Origin: Caldifarciminota bacterium
GTDB taxonomy: Bacteria > Hydrothermota > Tepidihabitantia > SM23-42
Reading direction: 5' to 3'
Length of the DNA stretch: 64,000 bases
Assembly (NCBI GenBank): GCA_020349965.1
Contig: CP070705.1
Location: 373,498-437,497, forward strand
Below are positions 33,963 to 42,806 of this stretch, in pieces. The first letter of the stretch is position 1. Each line of letters starts with the position of its first letter. Position numbers and translations under genes: made by a program. The notes below the pieces were generated by a model. It saw only the letters and a program-made list of their open reading frames with translations. It searched no databases and had not been told where the DNA came from.

Positions 33963-34282
33963 CTTTCCTCCAAGAATATGTCAGCCCCGACCGCCTTCTT
34001 AATCACTCCCCTGATCCGTTCAATGGCTATATTCGTCCTTCCGCGACCTGACGGAATTGGTATCAAACACGGAAGCGTTTCGGTCCGGTACTTTGCTAGA
34101 ATATCACTAAGTTCTTCAATGAATTCTTCGGTAAAAAGTATTATCTTCGAACCTTCCTTTATCAGTTTTTCGACCATCTCAACACACTCACCTTCCTTAA
34201 CATAAACAACCCTTGCCCCTGTCGCCAAAAAGGGCATCACCGTCTCACGCTTGCCGACTATGGCCAGTGTTTTACCAGACAT
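33959..34282 (-). CDS. atpF: V/A-type ATP synthase subunit F
   Basis: 107 aa from ATG 34282 (MSGKTLAIVGKRETVMPFL); the longer frame to 34321 only runs back into subunit C. Short Rossmann-like fold with ILFTEEFIEELSDIL and LIPIPSGRG, typical of subunit F, which sits at the bottom of the central stalk with D. It starts 11 bases inside the end of the subunit C gene. Confidence 0.88.
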   Translation of the reverse strand: MSGKTLAIVGKRETVMPFLATGARVVYVKEGECVEMVEKLIKEGSKIILFTEEFIEELSDILAKYRTETLPCLIPIPSGRGRTNIAIERIRGVIKKAVGADIFLEER

Positions 34283-35186
34283 CAGGAACACTCTCCCGTA
34301 AATCTTCGACCGAAACCTCATTCAACTTACCCCAATAGACTTGACGCAGCTTCGTTATCTCACTTGTCTTGAACATAAAGTACGCGAATAACGGTTCAAC
34401 ACCAAATGTCAGTCGTCTGGCCTGCAGCAAGTAACCGAGCCTGTACTCCTCGCATAACCGTTCCAGACGAAGGAAGGAGTTCTTGTCTTCGTAGTACGCA
34501 CCGCCCTTTTCAACGATGCTGGCATAGGGCGTATTGAAGAAATTCCTTCCCAACTGATCCTGCCTAACATCCATATTATCTATCAGCAGATCAACATTCA
34601 GCCTACCTGAGGGTATATAAACCTGGTTCATGATGTTGCGCTTGTCATCAAACTGCTTTGCACGGAAGAAACTCCGGATATTTTCTAGATCAAAATATGT
34701 ACGATAATAACCTTCAAAAAACGGCGTAAAAAGAGCAGTATCATATAGATACCGACACAGTATGCGGTCAAGATTTGTCGATAGGACAAAGGGATTCTTC
34801 TCCACCGCAAAGCGCAGTACTTCATCGGCCACTTCAGGCCAAGACTCAACTGCGTCCGACTGCTGCACATACATGAGATCGTTTTGTCCGCCCTTCAACC
34901 TGACCTTCAGGTTGTGCATCTGCTCTGGCCAATCCACCAGATTCTTGACTTCATCGGTAAGGCAGAAGCGGTTAAAAAAACTACGCAGCAATCTCTCTTC
35001 CGCATCGAGCGCGCCAATGAAATCACCTGATACACCGTACGGAGTGTCGCTTAGTATCGTATTGAAACTTGTGTAGTCCACCGCAACAAGACGGTCAAAA
35101 TGGCTACGGGTTAGAAGCCTTGCTTCACGGGCTCTTATAATGCCATTCACAAACGCGTACCTTGTGTCTCCGGTTCCTTTTATCAT
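34272..35186 (-). CDS. atpC: V/A-type ATP synthase subunit C
   Basis: 304 aa. The all-helical AC39-type subunit that links the rotor shaft to the membrane ring. Seen are YAFVNGIIRAREARLLTRSHFDRLVA at the N-terminus, VRLKGGQNDLMYVQ, and FGVEPLFAYFMFKTSEITKLRQVYWGKL at the C-terminus. Its ATG overlaps the stop of the preceding 93-aa gene (ATGA). Subunits E, I and K, which usually precede C, are absent from this locus. Confidence 0.88.
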   Translation of the reverse strand: MIKGTGDTRYAFVNGIIRAREARLLTRSHFDRLVAVDYTSFNTILSDTPYGVSGDFIGALDAEERLLRSFFNRFCLTDEVKNLVDWPEQMHNLKVRLKGGQNDLMYVQQSDAVESWPEVADEVLRFAVEKNPFVLSTNLDRILCRYLYDTALFTPFFEGYYRTYFDLENIRSFFRAKQFDDKRNIMNQVYIPSGRLNVDLLIDNMDVRQDQLGRNFFNTPYASIVEKGGAYYEDKNSFLRLERLCEEYRLGYLLQARRLTFGVEPLFAYFMFKTSEITKLRQVYWGKLNEVSVEDLRESVPDVW

Positions 35187-35464
35187 CTCGATTCCACTAT
35201 TTTTATTATCTCGAAATTCTCATCCAGGGTCACGAAGAGGATACGTTCTATCAGGCTCTCATCAGCGGTTTTAACTACCCTTGCGAATTTCAGGCGATAA
35301 ATATTCCTGAATTGTTTGGGTGCTCCGAGATTGAGCTTCTCGAACACACCCGACTGGGGTTCAACTTCCTTCGACGTGATCTCGGGTTCGACATCCTTGA
35401 ATTCGGGATACTCTTCAGCGACTCTCTTCTTGATCCTGTCCATATGCTCGCGATCGATCAGCAC
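35183..35464 (-). CDS. Small hypothetical protein between peptidase and V-ATPase
   Basis: 93 aa, not recognised. The N-terminal half is charged and helical (MDRIKKRVAEEYPEFKDVEPEI); the C-terminal half looks like a beta sheet (YRLKFARVVKTADESLIERILFVTLDENFEIIKIVESR). No signal or TM segment. It is squeezed between the C25-like gene (1 base apart) and subunit C (4-base overlap), so it is surely co-translated. The site is where subunit E might be expected, but the length and the missing coiled coil argue against that. Confidence 0.65.
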   Translation of the reverse strand: MLIDREHMDRIKKRVAEEYPEFKDVEPEITSKEVEPQSGVFEKLNLGAPKQFRNIYRLKFARVVKTADESLIERILFVTLDENFEIIKIVESR

Positions 35465-35465
35465 G

Positions 35466-36527
35466 TCATACCCTCATTGCATTTTGGCGTACACGCAATG
35501 TCGGATCGCCATAGAGCACGAACTGAAGAAGAGTCTTCTTGTCATCATCGTCAAGAAATCCATGGCGGCGCAATGCCTTGCGCGCAAAATCTAGCTTCGC
35601 ATTTCTCAAACTTTCACCTGTCGTAAGGCCTTTCTCCAGATATTCGAAAAAATACTTAATGAGCAGATCCGCCTCGCCGGATGGCGGAGCGGCCGGACCG
35701 TAAGCGATCGTCGTCGAACCGCAAAAACCCCGCACTCCCTCTTCAGCAAGGAATTTCAAACATATGGCATCATTCTCTGCTTTATCAATGATATTCGCCC
35801 CGTAGCAGGCTTCAGAAGCGACCACTCCGGCAGCCTTTACGATATTGTCCGGTTTGATCGCAATTGGATATTCACCACCGCCCTGTCCGTACCAGTTTGC
35901 CGCAGCCTTGCTTCCGTGCACGTTGAAGTATAGATAATCCTTATCCTGCAGCCATTCTTCTTCGAATAATGCGCTCGTAACAGGCGGCGAGAGCTTCAGG
36001 TCCTGAGGTCTGCCGATCGGACTGTAGACGTTCTCTGAAGCACGACGCCATATTTCGGCAGTCAGCCCGAATGAATCTGCGGAATCATCCGAAGAATGCT
36101 GATCTTTCGTAAGCAATCCTTTTATGAAAGCTACGCTCTTGTTATCCGGAATGCGGGCACAAATGCGCTCCGGGATCACGTAATTGTTATCGCGCGAAGC
36201 ATAGGGGTTGTCCGACAGGACATTTCCATCCCCGTCGTCACAGGGATTATCGAGCCGGAAAAAGGGGAGCACATCATCGCCCCCCAATAATAGAAGTGAA
36301 TCTATTTCTCCCACGTTCTCTTCGATCTCAGAGACATAAGCTCTGATCGCCTCTGCATCCTTCCTGACCGGCGTGACCTCGTAATCGTTCGCCGCGTCAT
36401 AATAGCAAAATAGCGTTTGATAATCGGCTCGAAATTTCATATATTCATTTATCGTTTTCTCTAAGGGGCGGATATCACTGACCTGTTCCTGCAGCGCATT
36501 TTTGCCGCTCAGAATCAGCATCCGCAT
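35466..36527 (-). CDS. C25/gingipain-like caspase-fold cysteine peptidase
   Basis: 353 aa, no signal peptide, so probably cytosolic. The clan CD dyad is seen: His204 in YLYFNVHGS and Cys241 in VASEACYGAN, each after a hydrophobic strand. SLLLLGGDDVLPFF and LKLSPPVTSALF are further C25-like segments. Gingipain-type C25 enzymes are normally secreted, so a cytosolic one is unusual. The ATG is 5 bases after the -10 box (leaderless). It heads an operon that continues into a 93-aa gene and V-ATPase subunits C-F-A-B-D. Confidence 0.72.
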   Translation of the reverse strand: MRMLILSGKNALQEQVSDIRPLEKTINEYMKFRADYQTLFCYYDAANDYEVTPVRKDAEAIRAYVSEIEENVGEIDSLLLLGGDDVLPFFRLDNPCDDGDGNVLSDNPYASRDNNYVIPERICARIPDNKSVAFIKGLLTKDQHSSDDSADSFGLTAEIWRRASENVYSPIGRPQDLKLSPPVTSALFEEEWLQDKDYLYFNVHGSKAAANWYGQGGGEYPIAIKPDNIVKAAGVVASEACYGANIIDKAENDAICLKFLAEEGVRGFCGSTTIAYGPAAPPSGEADLLIKYFFEYLEKGLTTGESLRNAKLDFARKALRRHGFLDDDDKKTLLQFVLYGDPTLRVRQNAMRV

Positions 36528-36532
36528 TGATG

Positions 36533-36560
36533 ATTATACTGAAAATATGAGCGAAGTCAA
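36533..36560 (-). promoter_or_regulatory. Promoter of the peptidase/V-ATPase operon (leaderless)
   Basis: Minus strand: TTGACT (36560-36555), a 16-base spacer, then TATAAT (36538-36533). Only 5 bases separate it from ATG 36527. Confidence 0.75.
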
Positions 36561-36580
36561 GAAATTGCACTTCCTACTTG

Positions 36581-36608
36581 TTGACATGGACCATCGCCGG
36601 CGTATAAT
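36581..36608 (+). promoter_or_regulatory. Promoter of tRNA-Pro
   Basis: TTGACA (36581-36586), a 16-base spacer, then TATAAT (36603-36608), eight bases before the tRNA. It is divergent from the peptidase promoter. Confidence 0.8.
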
Positions 36609-36616
36609 ATGGTCTT

Positions 36617-36690
36617 CGGGGCGTGGCGCAGTGGCTTAGCGCGCATGGTTTGGGACCATGAGGTCGTGGGTTCAAATCCCACCGCCCCGA
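36617..36690 (+). tRNA. tRNA-Pro (TGG)
   Basis: 74 nt. Acceptor CGGGGCG pairs with CGCCCCG; the anticodon loop TTTGGGA sits on CATGG/CCATG; the T arm has GGTTCAAATCC. Discriminator A, no CCA encoded. Confidence 0.95.
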
Positions 36691-36792
36691 TTTGACACAA
36701 ATCCTAAGCACGAAACCCTAAACTCTAAACAAATTCAAAATACCAATTTCAAAACACAAAGGCGGTTAAAGAAACTGCGTGATTCTGTGCCC

Positions 36793-37662
36793 TCATCCCA
36801 AGTGTTTTTTCAATATACGTGCTACCTCGGTGGGTGTTTCGCCAACAACTATTCCATGTTCTTCGAAAGCCTTGATTTTTTCTGCTGCGGTGCCTGCGGT
36901 GCCTGATATGATCGCGCCCGCATGACCCATACGCTTATCAGCAGGTGCCGTCTTGCCGGCAATAAAACCAAACACGGGCTTTTTAAAATTTCTCTTCACA
37001 TATTCGGCCGTATCCTGTTCATCCCGGCCTCCAATCTCACCAACGACAACCACTGCCTCGGTAGCACCGTCTTCTGCAAACAACTCGAGACAGTCGATGA
37101 ATTTCGTGCCGATTATGGGATCACCGCCTATACCCAAACAGGTCGATTGTCCGAGCCCTGATTTGGTTATCTGATCGACGATCTCATAAGTCAATGTACC
37201 GCTTCTTGATACTACACCGACATTGCCTTTCTTGAAAATGTGCCCAGGCAGAATGCCGACCTTTGCTTCGCCCGGCGAAACTACACCCGGTGAATTGGGT
37301 CCGATGAGGCGACAATCTTTGTCACGGAGATATGCCACTACTTTGACCATGTCAATCGCAGGTATGCCCTCTGAAATACAAACGACCAGTCTTATTCCTG
37401 CATCAGCGGCCTCATAGATGGCATCGACCGCAAATTTCGCCGGAACGAATATAACAGATGTATTGGCTCCCGTTTTCTCGACCGCTTCACCAACACCGTT
37501 GAAAACCGGCACCCCTTCAACAGTCTGTCCGCCGCGGCCTGGCGTAACGCCAGCGACCACATTCGTACCGTATTTCAACATCTGCATCGTATGGAAACTG
37601 CCATCTCTCCCGGTTATACCCTGCACAAGTAATTTGGTTTCCTTTCCAACAAAAATACTCAT
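36793..37662 (-). CDS. sucD: Succinate--CoA ligase, alpha subunit
   Basis: 289 aa. It makes succinyl-CoA or, in reverse, ATP/GTP in the TCA cycle. The CoA-binding N-terminus ([33 protein letters not shown]), the SGTLTYEI segment and the phosphorylated His in [11 protein letters not shown] are all present. Start ATG 37662 has AAGGAG upstream. It follows sucC by 15 bases. Confidence 0.96.
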   Translation of the reverse strand: MSIFVGKETKLLVQGITGRDGSFHTMQMLKYGTNVVAGVTPGRGGQTVEGVPVFNGVGEAVEKTGANTSVIFVPAKFAVDAIYEAADAGIRLVVCISEGIPAIDMVKVVAYLRDKDCRLIGPNSPGVVSPGEAKVGILPGHIFKKGNVGVVSRSGTLTYEIVDQITKSGLGQSTCLGIGGDPIIGTKFIDCLELFAEDGATEAVVVVGEIGGRDEQDTAEYVKRNFKKPVFGFIAGKTAPADKRMGHAGAIISGTAGTAAEKIKAFEEHGIVVGETPTEVARILKKHLG

Positions 37663-37677
37663 TTTACTCCTTTCGCC

Positions 37678-38808
37678 TCACTTCAGAAGTTCAATTGCTT
37701 TCTGAGCACCCTCATCCATTGTCTTCGCAAAAATCAAACCCGCCTCTTTGAGTATGTCCATTGCCTTGTCTTCGTTCGTACCGGTCAGGCGCGCAACTAT
37801 CGGATGTTTTATGTTTAAGGTCTGCTTTGCCTGGAGGATGCCGTTCGCGACATCATCGCAGCGTGTTATCCCGCCAAATATGTTGAAAAAAATCACCTTT
37901 ACATTTTCATCTTTCAGCAGAATCCGAAGTGCGTTCATGACTTTCTCAGGAGAAGAGGAACCGCCAATGTCGAGGAAATTAGCTGGTTCACCGCCAAAGT
38001 GCTTGACCAGGTCCATCGTTGCCATTGCCAGGCCTGCGCCATTAACGACGCACCCAATATTCCCGCTCAGGCGTACGTAAGATAGATCCTGTTCCTTTGC
38101 CAGAAGTTCGCTCGCATCCTCGCTCTCGCGATCTCGCATCGCCTCGACGTCGGGATGGCGAAAGAGTCCGTTATCATCGAAGTTGAGTTTTGCATCAAGG
38201 GCGATCAACCGACCCCTTTTGTCGACGACAAGCGGATTGATCTCAACCAATGAAGAATCGAGATCAACAAATATCTTGTACAACTTCGACGTTACAGCAG
38301 CACACTCAAATGCCACCTTTGGATCTTCATAAAGGAACAGTCCCACTTCCCTTGCCCGGTGGGGCATGAGGCCCATAAGAGAATCGGCATAGACTTTGTA
38401 TATTGCTTCCGGTCTTTGTCTAGCGATCTCCTCTATTTCTACGCCACCTTCTTTGCAGGCCATTACCACTGTCTTCTTCTCACCCCGGTCTATAATAATG
38501 CCAAGGTAAGCCTCACTCCCTATGTCTATCGCCTCCGACACCAGCACCTTCTTCACGGGAATGCCCTTTATTTCCATATTCAGTATGCTCTCGGCATGCT
38601 GCCGCACTTCCTTTTCGCTCTTCGCTAATTTAATGCCGCCGGCCTTTCCACGGCCGCCGACCATGACCTGTGCTTTGATGACACAAGGTATTCCAATCTC
38701 CTTCGTTGCCGCAACAACCTCATCGACGCTGTGGCACATCATCTCCATGGGAGTCAAAATGCCGTATTTTTTGAATACTTCCTTCGCCTGATATTCATGG
38801 ACCTTCAA
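37678..38808 (-). CDS. sucC: Succinate--CoA ligase, beta subunit
   Basis: 376 aa. ATP-grasp domain first (MKVHEYQAKEVFKKYGI, KAQVMVGGRGKAGGIKLAKS), then the ligase domain with VNGAGLAMATMDLVKHFGGEPANFLDIGG and FFNIFGGITRCD. It provides the nucleotide site of the enzyme with SucD. The start codon is TTG (38808-38806), supported by AGGAGG five bases upstream and by exact agreement with the family N-terminus. Confidence 0.96.
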   Translation of the reverse strand: MKVHEYQAKEVFKKYGILTPMEMMCHSVDEVVAATKEIGIPCVIKAQVMVGGRGKAGGIKLAKSEKEVRQHAESILNMEIKGIPVKKVLVSEAIDIGSEAYLGIIIDRGEKKTVVMACKEGGVEIEEIARQRPEAIYKVYADSLMGLMPHRAREVGLFLYEDPKVAFECAAVTSKLYKIFVDLDSSLVEINPLVVDKRGRLIALDAKLNFDDNGLFRHPDVEAMRDRESEDASELLAKEQDLSYVRLSGNIGCVVNGAGLAMATMDLVKHFGGEPANFLDIGGSSSPEKVMNALRILLKDENVKVIFFNIFGGITRCDDVANGILQAKQTLNIKHPIVARLTGTNEDKAMDILKEAGLIFAKTMDEGAQKAIELLK

Positions 38809-38890
38809 TTAATCCTCCTCACGTTATCTAATTTGGGCATCAATATTGACATTCAACTTATTCGGTCGTAGCGGGGTCAACACCCTCACA

Positions 38891-38918
38891 AGAATATCCA
38901 GAATCCTGCGCAAGTCAA
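38891..38918 (-). promoter_or_regulatory. Promoter of sucCD
   Basis: Minus strand: TTGACT (38918-38913), a 16-base spacer, then TATTCT (38896-38891), giving a leader of about 75 bases. The rest of the 405-base gap (38919-39213) shows no gene or RNA that I recognise. Confidence 0.55.
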
Positions 38919-39213
38919 TACTGCGCGGGCATGAATCTTTTCCACCTCTACGCAGAGAATTAAAAATGAATGGAATTGGGGCGCTGCCGGCTCATCCTGA
39001 ACCACGACACATACTTCAGCTACCCTGCATCACCCGCAAGGGTGGCACGTCTTGGGTGGCTGCCGTAAGTTCGATACGAGCCATGTATTGCGCTTCGTAC
39101 GCGATACTCCTTACACACCTCTCGGGTGAATATGAGCGGCAAAAACCCAATTTCATTAGCAAACGCTACACCTGGGATCTTCAATTAAGAAAGGATATGA
39201 CTCCGAGCGCCAG

Positions 39214-40149
39214 CTACTCGTTCTTCAAATCATCTGTCCACTCTGGCACAATCGTTCGGAATATTGTGTCGAGCGTCTGCCTGAATCCGGCATCGAGCCC
39301 GAGTTTTGCCAGGTCTTCAATTGCTTCACGGTATTCCTCAGTTTTAATGCGACGGTTGATACGAGTATATTCATTCGCCTTAAAGGTAGGATAGTACTGA
39401 GCCATCACGTTAACCACGGTCTTGCGTGACAGCCGGCGGCTGATGAATTCAAAACACTGTCTGCTGCCGGCGATCCCGTTTGGCAAGACGAGATGGCGAA
39501 TCAACAGTCCCTTCTCCGCAATACCTTGTTTGATCTTAAGGTCGCCGACTTGCCGATGCATTTCCACCAATGCCGGACGTACCATATCCCAGTAGTCAGG
39601 AACGCCGGAATATGTATCTGCATGTCTGTTGTCGGCATATTTAATATCAGGCATGTAGATATCGACAATGCCATCGAGCATTTTTAGCGTCACCACCGAC
39701 TCGTATCCTCCACAATTGTACACAATGGGCACTTTCAGTCCCACTTCCTGCGCGATCCTCAATGCCGCCACTATCTGCGGAACCCACGGCGTGGGGGAGA
39801 CAAAATTGATGTTATGACATCCCAAACGCTGCAATTTCAGCATCATCTGCGCCAGATCTTCAAGAGTCGTTTTTCTTCCGATTCCGAGTTGACTTATCTG
39901 ATGGTTCTGGCAGAAAACGCAATGCAAATTGCAGTGGGTGAAGAATATCGTACCTGAACCACAGCGACCAACGAGTGGAGGTTCCTCGCCAAAGTGTTGG
40001 TGATATGACGAGACCTCAGGTTCCAATCCGGCGCCACAATTACCAAGCTCGCCGTTGAGCCTGTTCACACCGCATTCGCGCGGACATATCGTGCACGGCG
40101 CCAATTTTTTATAGAATTTTTCAACGAGTTCTTTCGTGATTTTCTTCAT
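39214..40149 (-). CDS. PflA-like radical SAM protein (COG1313 type)
   Basis: 311 aa. An N-terminal Cys cluster (CTICPRECGVNR...GNCGAG) precedes the radical SAM motif THCNLHCVFCQNHQISQ (CX3CX2C). FVSPTPWVPQI and VYNCGGYESVVTLKMLDGIVDIYMPDIKY follow, typical of the PflX/COG1313 family of pyruvate-formate-lyase-activase-like proteins, whose substrates are mostly unknown. HHF-type Q/H loop QNHQIS resembles the AmmeMemoRadiSam relatives. It lies 139 bases after hypD on the same strand. Confidence 0.85.
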   Translation of the reverse strand: MKKITKELVEKFYKKLAPCTICPRECGVNRLNGELGNCGAGLEPEVSSYHQHFGEEPPLVGRCGSGTIFFTHCNLHCVFCQNHQISQLGIGRKTTLEDLAQMMLKLQRLGCHNINFVSPTPWVPQIVAALRIAQEVGLKVPIVYNCGGYESVVTLKMLDGIVDIYMPDIKYADNRHADTYSGVPDYWDMVRPALVEMHRQVGDLKIKQGIAEKGLLIRHLVLPNGIAGSRQCFEFISRRLSRKTVVNVMAQYYPTFKANEYTRINRRIKTEEYREAIEDLAKLGLDAGFRQTLDTIFRTIVPEWTDDLKNE

Positions 40150-40258
40150 GACTCGATTCCGACGGAGATCGCCTTCATTCTCCTCGAATTCCCTGTAGTG
40201 CTCCCTATTTCTTCACGAATCCACCGCGTGTCTGATTTGGCCGTAGAATTCAGTGTCC

Positions 40259-40318
40259 AAATATTGCCTTCAATTACCTCGCATTGCCTTAAGTTGCCCC
40301 ATTTTGCCCTGTTTTGCC
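40259..40318 (-). repeat. Six 10-bp tandem units at the end of hypD
   Basis: On the minus strand six units of consensus GGCAANNNNN repeat with exact 10-base period, covering the last codons of hypD, its stop and 30 bases beyond. Confidence 0.7.
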
Positions 40319-41377
40319 ATAATCCCCATACCTGAAATACGCTGCGCACGAACCTTCCGACGAGACCATGCAAGGTCCTACTGGATCAACAGGTGTGCAT
40401 CTCTTGCCGAAGAGCGCACAGTCAAATGGCATGCTGAGCCCCAGCAAGACACGTCCACATATGCACCCTTTCGGCTCCGCCGATTCAGGCACTTTTATAT
40501 CATACTCATTGCGGACATCGAACCGTGAGTACTTCGAAGACAGTTTCAAGCCCGAATCGGGTATCATTCCGATTCCCCGCCAGCGGCTTTCGCAGACGTC
40601 AAAAACCATATTGAGTATCCCCAAGGCCTGGCTGTTGCCTTCAGGCTTAACTACACGATCATATTCGATGGTGATAGCACTCTTTCCGTCAACGATCTGT
40701 CTCGTAAGAATCAGAATTCCCTGCAGAACATCAATCGGTTCAAAACCAGTTATACAACCTGGCATGTGATACTTCTCCGCAAGGAACTCGTACGGTTTGC
40801 TACCGATAATCGCTGAGACATGTCCTGGAAGTATCAATCCCTGAACATCGATCTGTGGAGACCTCGCAATGTAATCGAGTGCTGGCGGAATAAGTTTGAA
40901 AGCGGAGAGTACGTAAAAATTCCTCACGTTCTTCCTGGCGGCTTCGACTATCGTTGCCCCTATCGTGGGCGAAGTTGTCTCAAAGCCGACCCCAAGAAAC
41001 ACAACATCCCTGCCTGGATTTTCTTTGGCAATGGTTAAGGCATCGAGCGGTGAATAAACGACACGTGGCGCATGAGCCTCCAGAGTCCCCCGGGTGCCAG
41101 GCACTCTAACCATATCTCCAAACGTCGCGATTATGACATTTGCTTCTCTGCTCAATGCGATGCAGTAGTCAATCGTTTCCTGCGGAGTCACACAAACCGG
41201 ACAACCAGGGCCCGAGAGAAGACGAAGTTTGCCGGGCAACATCGCCCTCATCCCCGACTTGGCAATTACCATCGTATGCGTACCACAGACCTCCATCAGG
41301 CTCACGGGGCGATCTGTGATTTCGGAGATTGCCTTGATGATCTTGCTTGCGACCGTTTCCATGAGAGCTTTCAGCAT
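40289..41377 (-). CDS. hypD: Hydrogenase maturation protein HypD
   Basis: 362 aa. HypD helps to build the Fe(CN)2CO group of NiFe hydrogenases with HypC. Seen are MEVCGTHTMVIAKSG (redox Cys), LLSGPGCPVCVTP, VFLGVGFETTSPT, GFEPIDVLQG and the C-terminal Fe-S Cys set (CICGRVLLG, CALFGKRCTP, CMVSSEGSCAAY). The usual end YFRYG is extended by a tail, DYGKTGQNGAT, encoded by 10-bp repeats. No other hyp or hydrogenase genes lie in the window. Confidence 0.93.
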   Translation of the reverse strand: MLKALMETVASKIIKAISEITDRPVSLMEVCGTHTMVIAKSGMRAMLPGKLRLLSGPGCPVCVTPQETIDYCIALSREANVIIATFGDMVRVPGTRGTLEAHAPRVVYSPLDALTIAKENPGRDVVFLGVGFETTSPTIGATIVEAARKNVRNFYVLSAFKLIPPALDYIARSPQIDVQGLILPGHVSAIIGSKPYEFLAEKYHMPGCITGFEPIDVLQGILILTRQIVDGKSAITIEYDRVVKPEGNSQALGILNMVFDVCESRWRGIGMIPDSGLKLSSKYSRFDVRNEYDIKVPESAEPKGCICGRVLLGLSMPFDCALFGKRCTPVDPVGPCMVSSEGSCAAYFRYGDYGKTGQNGAT

Positions 41378-41394
41378 TTATATGGAATGACGCC

Positions 41395-41414
41395 ACCCAT
41401 GGTGGACCATGGGT
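41395..41414. promoter_or_regulatory. Perfect 9-bp inverted repeat upstream of hypD
   Basis: ACCCATGGT, two bases, then its complement, in the 70-base gap between the GGDEF gene end and hypD start. Could be a regulator site or a weak terminator. Confidence 0.35.
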
Positions 41415-41447
41415 ACATAAAAGACAGAATCTACCATGTAGTATTTC

Positions 41448-42644
41448 TTAGATCTTTTCGACTTTTGGGTAGCGAATACGAACCGTGTTTCGCCCCATCC
41501 CCTTTGCCTCATAAAGAGCTTCATCTGCAGATTTTATCAATTCCGAAACTGTACCTCCATCATCGGGGAACGCAGCGACGCCGGCCGAGAAAGTGACTTT
41601 CTTAGCGGATTCCCCGCGGCTAAAGTCATACATTTCGAGGTCATTTAGGAGATTACCGACGATACGGGCCGTATCCTGTTTCCTGATCTCTGGGCACATG
41701 ATGACGAACTCATCACCGCCGTACCGCGCGATGATATCAGTATCTTCGAAGTGATCCTTGAAGATCTTCGCTAACCTGATCAATAATTGATCCCCAGCTT
41801 GATGACCCAACGAATCATTGTAATCCTTGAATTTATCCAGATCTATGATCGTTATCGAAACGCTGTGTTGAAACCGACGGGCACGAGCCAATTCCTCTTG
41901 TAGGCGATCCTTGAAATATCCTATGTTGTACAATTTCGTGAGGGGATCTATGGAAGCTGAAAAAGAAATGCTTTCGAAACTCCGTGTGTTATTGAGCGCG
42001 ACCGCCGTCATCGTGGATACCACGCCCAACAAATTTTTCTCCCTCTCATCGAACTCACTACCGCGACATATAGCAATAACACCGAGCAACTTGTCTTGAT
42101 ATAACATTGGATAGCAGATATTCGGCACGAAAACGTCAAATGGTTCTTTCTTTGTGCCTAAGAAATCGAACTCACGGCTTCCGATCGGTAATCTCTTCTC
42201 GGCTGCGAGACCGACCTTACCATCGCCTAGTTTGTACACGATCTTGGGTATCCAGTTATCATCAATACCGCGTTCAGCTACTATGTTCAGGCGCTTACCT
42301 TTTTCGTCATACAGGAACACTGCTAGTTCGTTTGACTCAAGGTAATTAGATAGCAATCCTGCCGTCTCATTGGCAATCTCTTCCGGGTTCAGACGCGCGG
42401 TAAGTCTTATCATTGAGGCGAAGAAAAGATTGTTCAGGGAATTGATACGTTTCAATTCAGCCTTCAAGTGGTAGTTCTCACGTTTGTGTCTATCCAATTC
42501 ATCGGCAAGAATATCAGAACGAACAACTTTCTTCGGCTCCGCTTTCCCGCGCCGAGTGAAGATGGTCATGAATATAAGTATGATCATTAGAGCCGCAACT
42601 CCAATGATCAACAAGATGAAAGTACCTGTGTTCAAATCCGGCAT
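41448..42644 (-). CDS. GAF-GGDEF diguanylate cyclase
   Basis: 398 aa. One N-terminal TM helix (~7-28), a short coiled coil, a GAF domain (~65-215) and a GGDEF domain (~225-395) with ARYGGDEFVIMCPE, so an intact active site that should make c-di-GMP. KLYNIGYFKDRL and DLDKFKDYNDSLGHQAGDQLL (substrate loops) are normal. No RxxD inhibitory site is evident. The ATG lies 6 bases after a -10 box, so the mRNA is probably leaderless. It is part of a c-di-GMP and phosphorelay signalling region. Confidence 0.92.
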   Translation of the reverse strand: MPDLNTGTFILLIIGVAALMIILIFMTIFTRRGKAEPKKVVRSDILADELDRHKRENYHLKAELKRINSLNNLFFASMIRLTARLNPEEIANETAGLLSNYLESNELAVFLYDEKGKRLNIVAERGIDDNWIPKIVYKLGDGKVGLAAEKRLPIGSREFDFLGTKKEPFDVFVPNICYPMLYQDKLLGVIAICRGSEFDEREKNLLGVVSTMTAVALNNTRSFESISFSASIDPLTKLYNIGYFKDRLQEELARARRFQHSVSITIIDLDKFKDYNDSLGHQAGDQLLIRLAKIFKDHFEDTDIIARYGGDEFVIMCPEIRKQDTARIVGNLLNDLEMYDFSRGESAKKVTFSAGVAAFPDDGGTVSELIKSADEALYEAKGMGRNTVRIRYPKVEKI

Positions 42645-42650
42645 TAGCGA

Positions 42651-42678
42651 ATTCTATACATAATACTGTAAATGTCAA
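42651..42678 (-). promoter_or_regulatory. Promoter of the GAF-GGDEF gene (leaderless)
   Basis: Minus strand: TTGACA (42678-42673), a 16-base spacer, then TAGAAT (42656-42651). Confidence 0.7.
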
Positions 42679-42742
42679 CATAACATGCGGAACCATGAAG
42701 AAAAACCCCCTGACATGCTAATTGAGTCCTCCATAAAATACC

Positions 42743-42770
42743 TTGACTTTCACTCACGTTGGAGTATAAT
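42743..42770 (+). promoter_or_regulatory. Promoter of the DUF5683-like/lipoprotein pair
   Basis: TTGACT (42743-42748), a 16-base spacer, then TATAAT (42765-42770); leader of about 30 bases to ATG 42807. Confidence 0.75.
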
Positions 42771-42806
42771 TTCAGCGTTTTACCGCAATCGCGGAGACGA
42801 TGAACG

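Noticed and set aside
39036..39060. AAGGGTGGCACG resembling a T-box antiterminator
   Set aside because: No plus-strand gene follows and no Stem I or specifier structure is visible.
38846..39394. 182-aa plus-strand frame over the gap upstream of sucC
   Set aside because: It has no conserved motif, no ribosome site and overlaps the end of the radical SAM gene on the other strand; likely chance.
40146..40373. 75-aa minus-strand frame between hypD and the radical SAM gene
   Set aside because: Mostly overlaps hypD in another frame and the 10-base repeats; its tail after the hypD stop has no recognisable domain.
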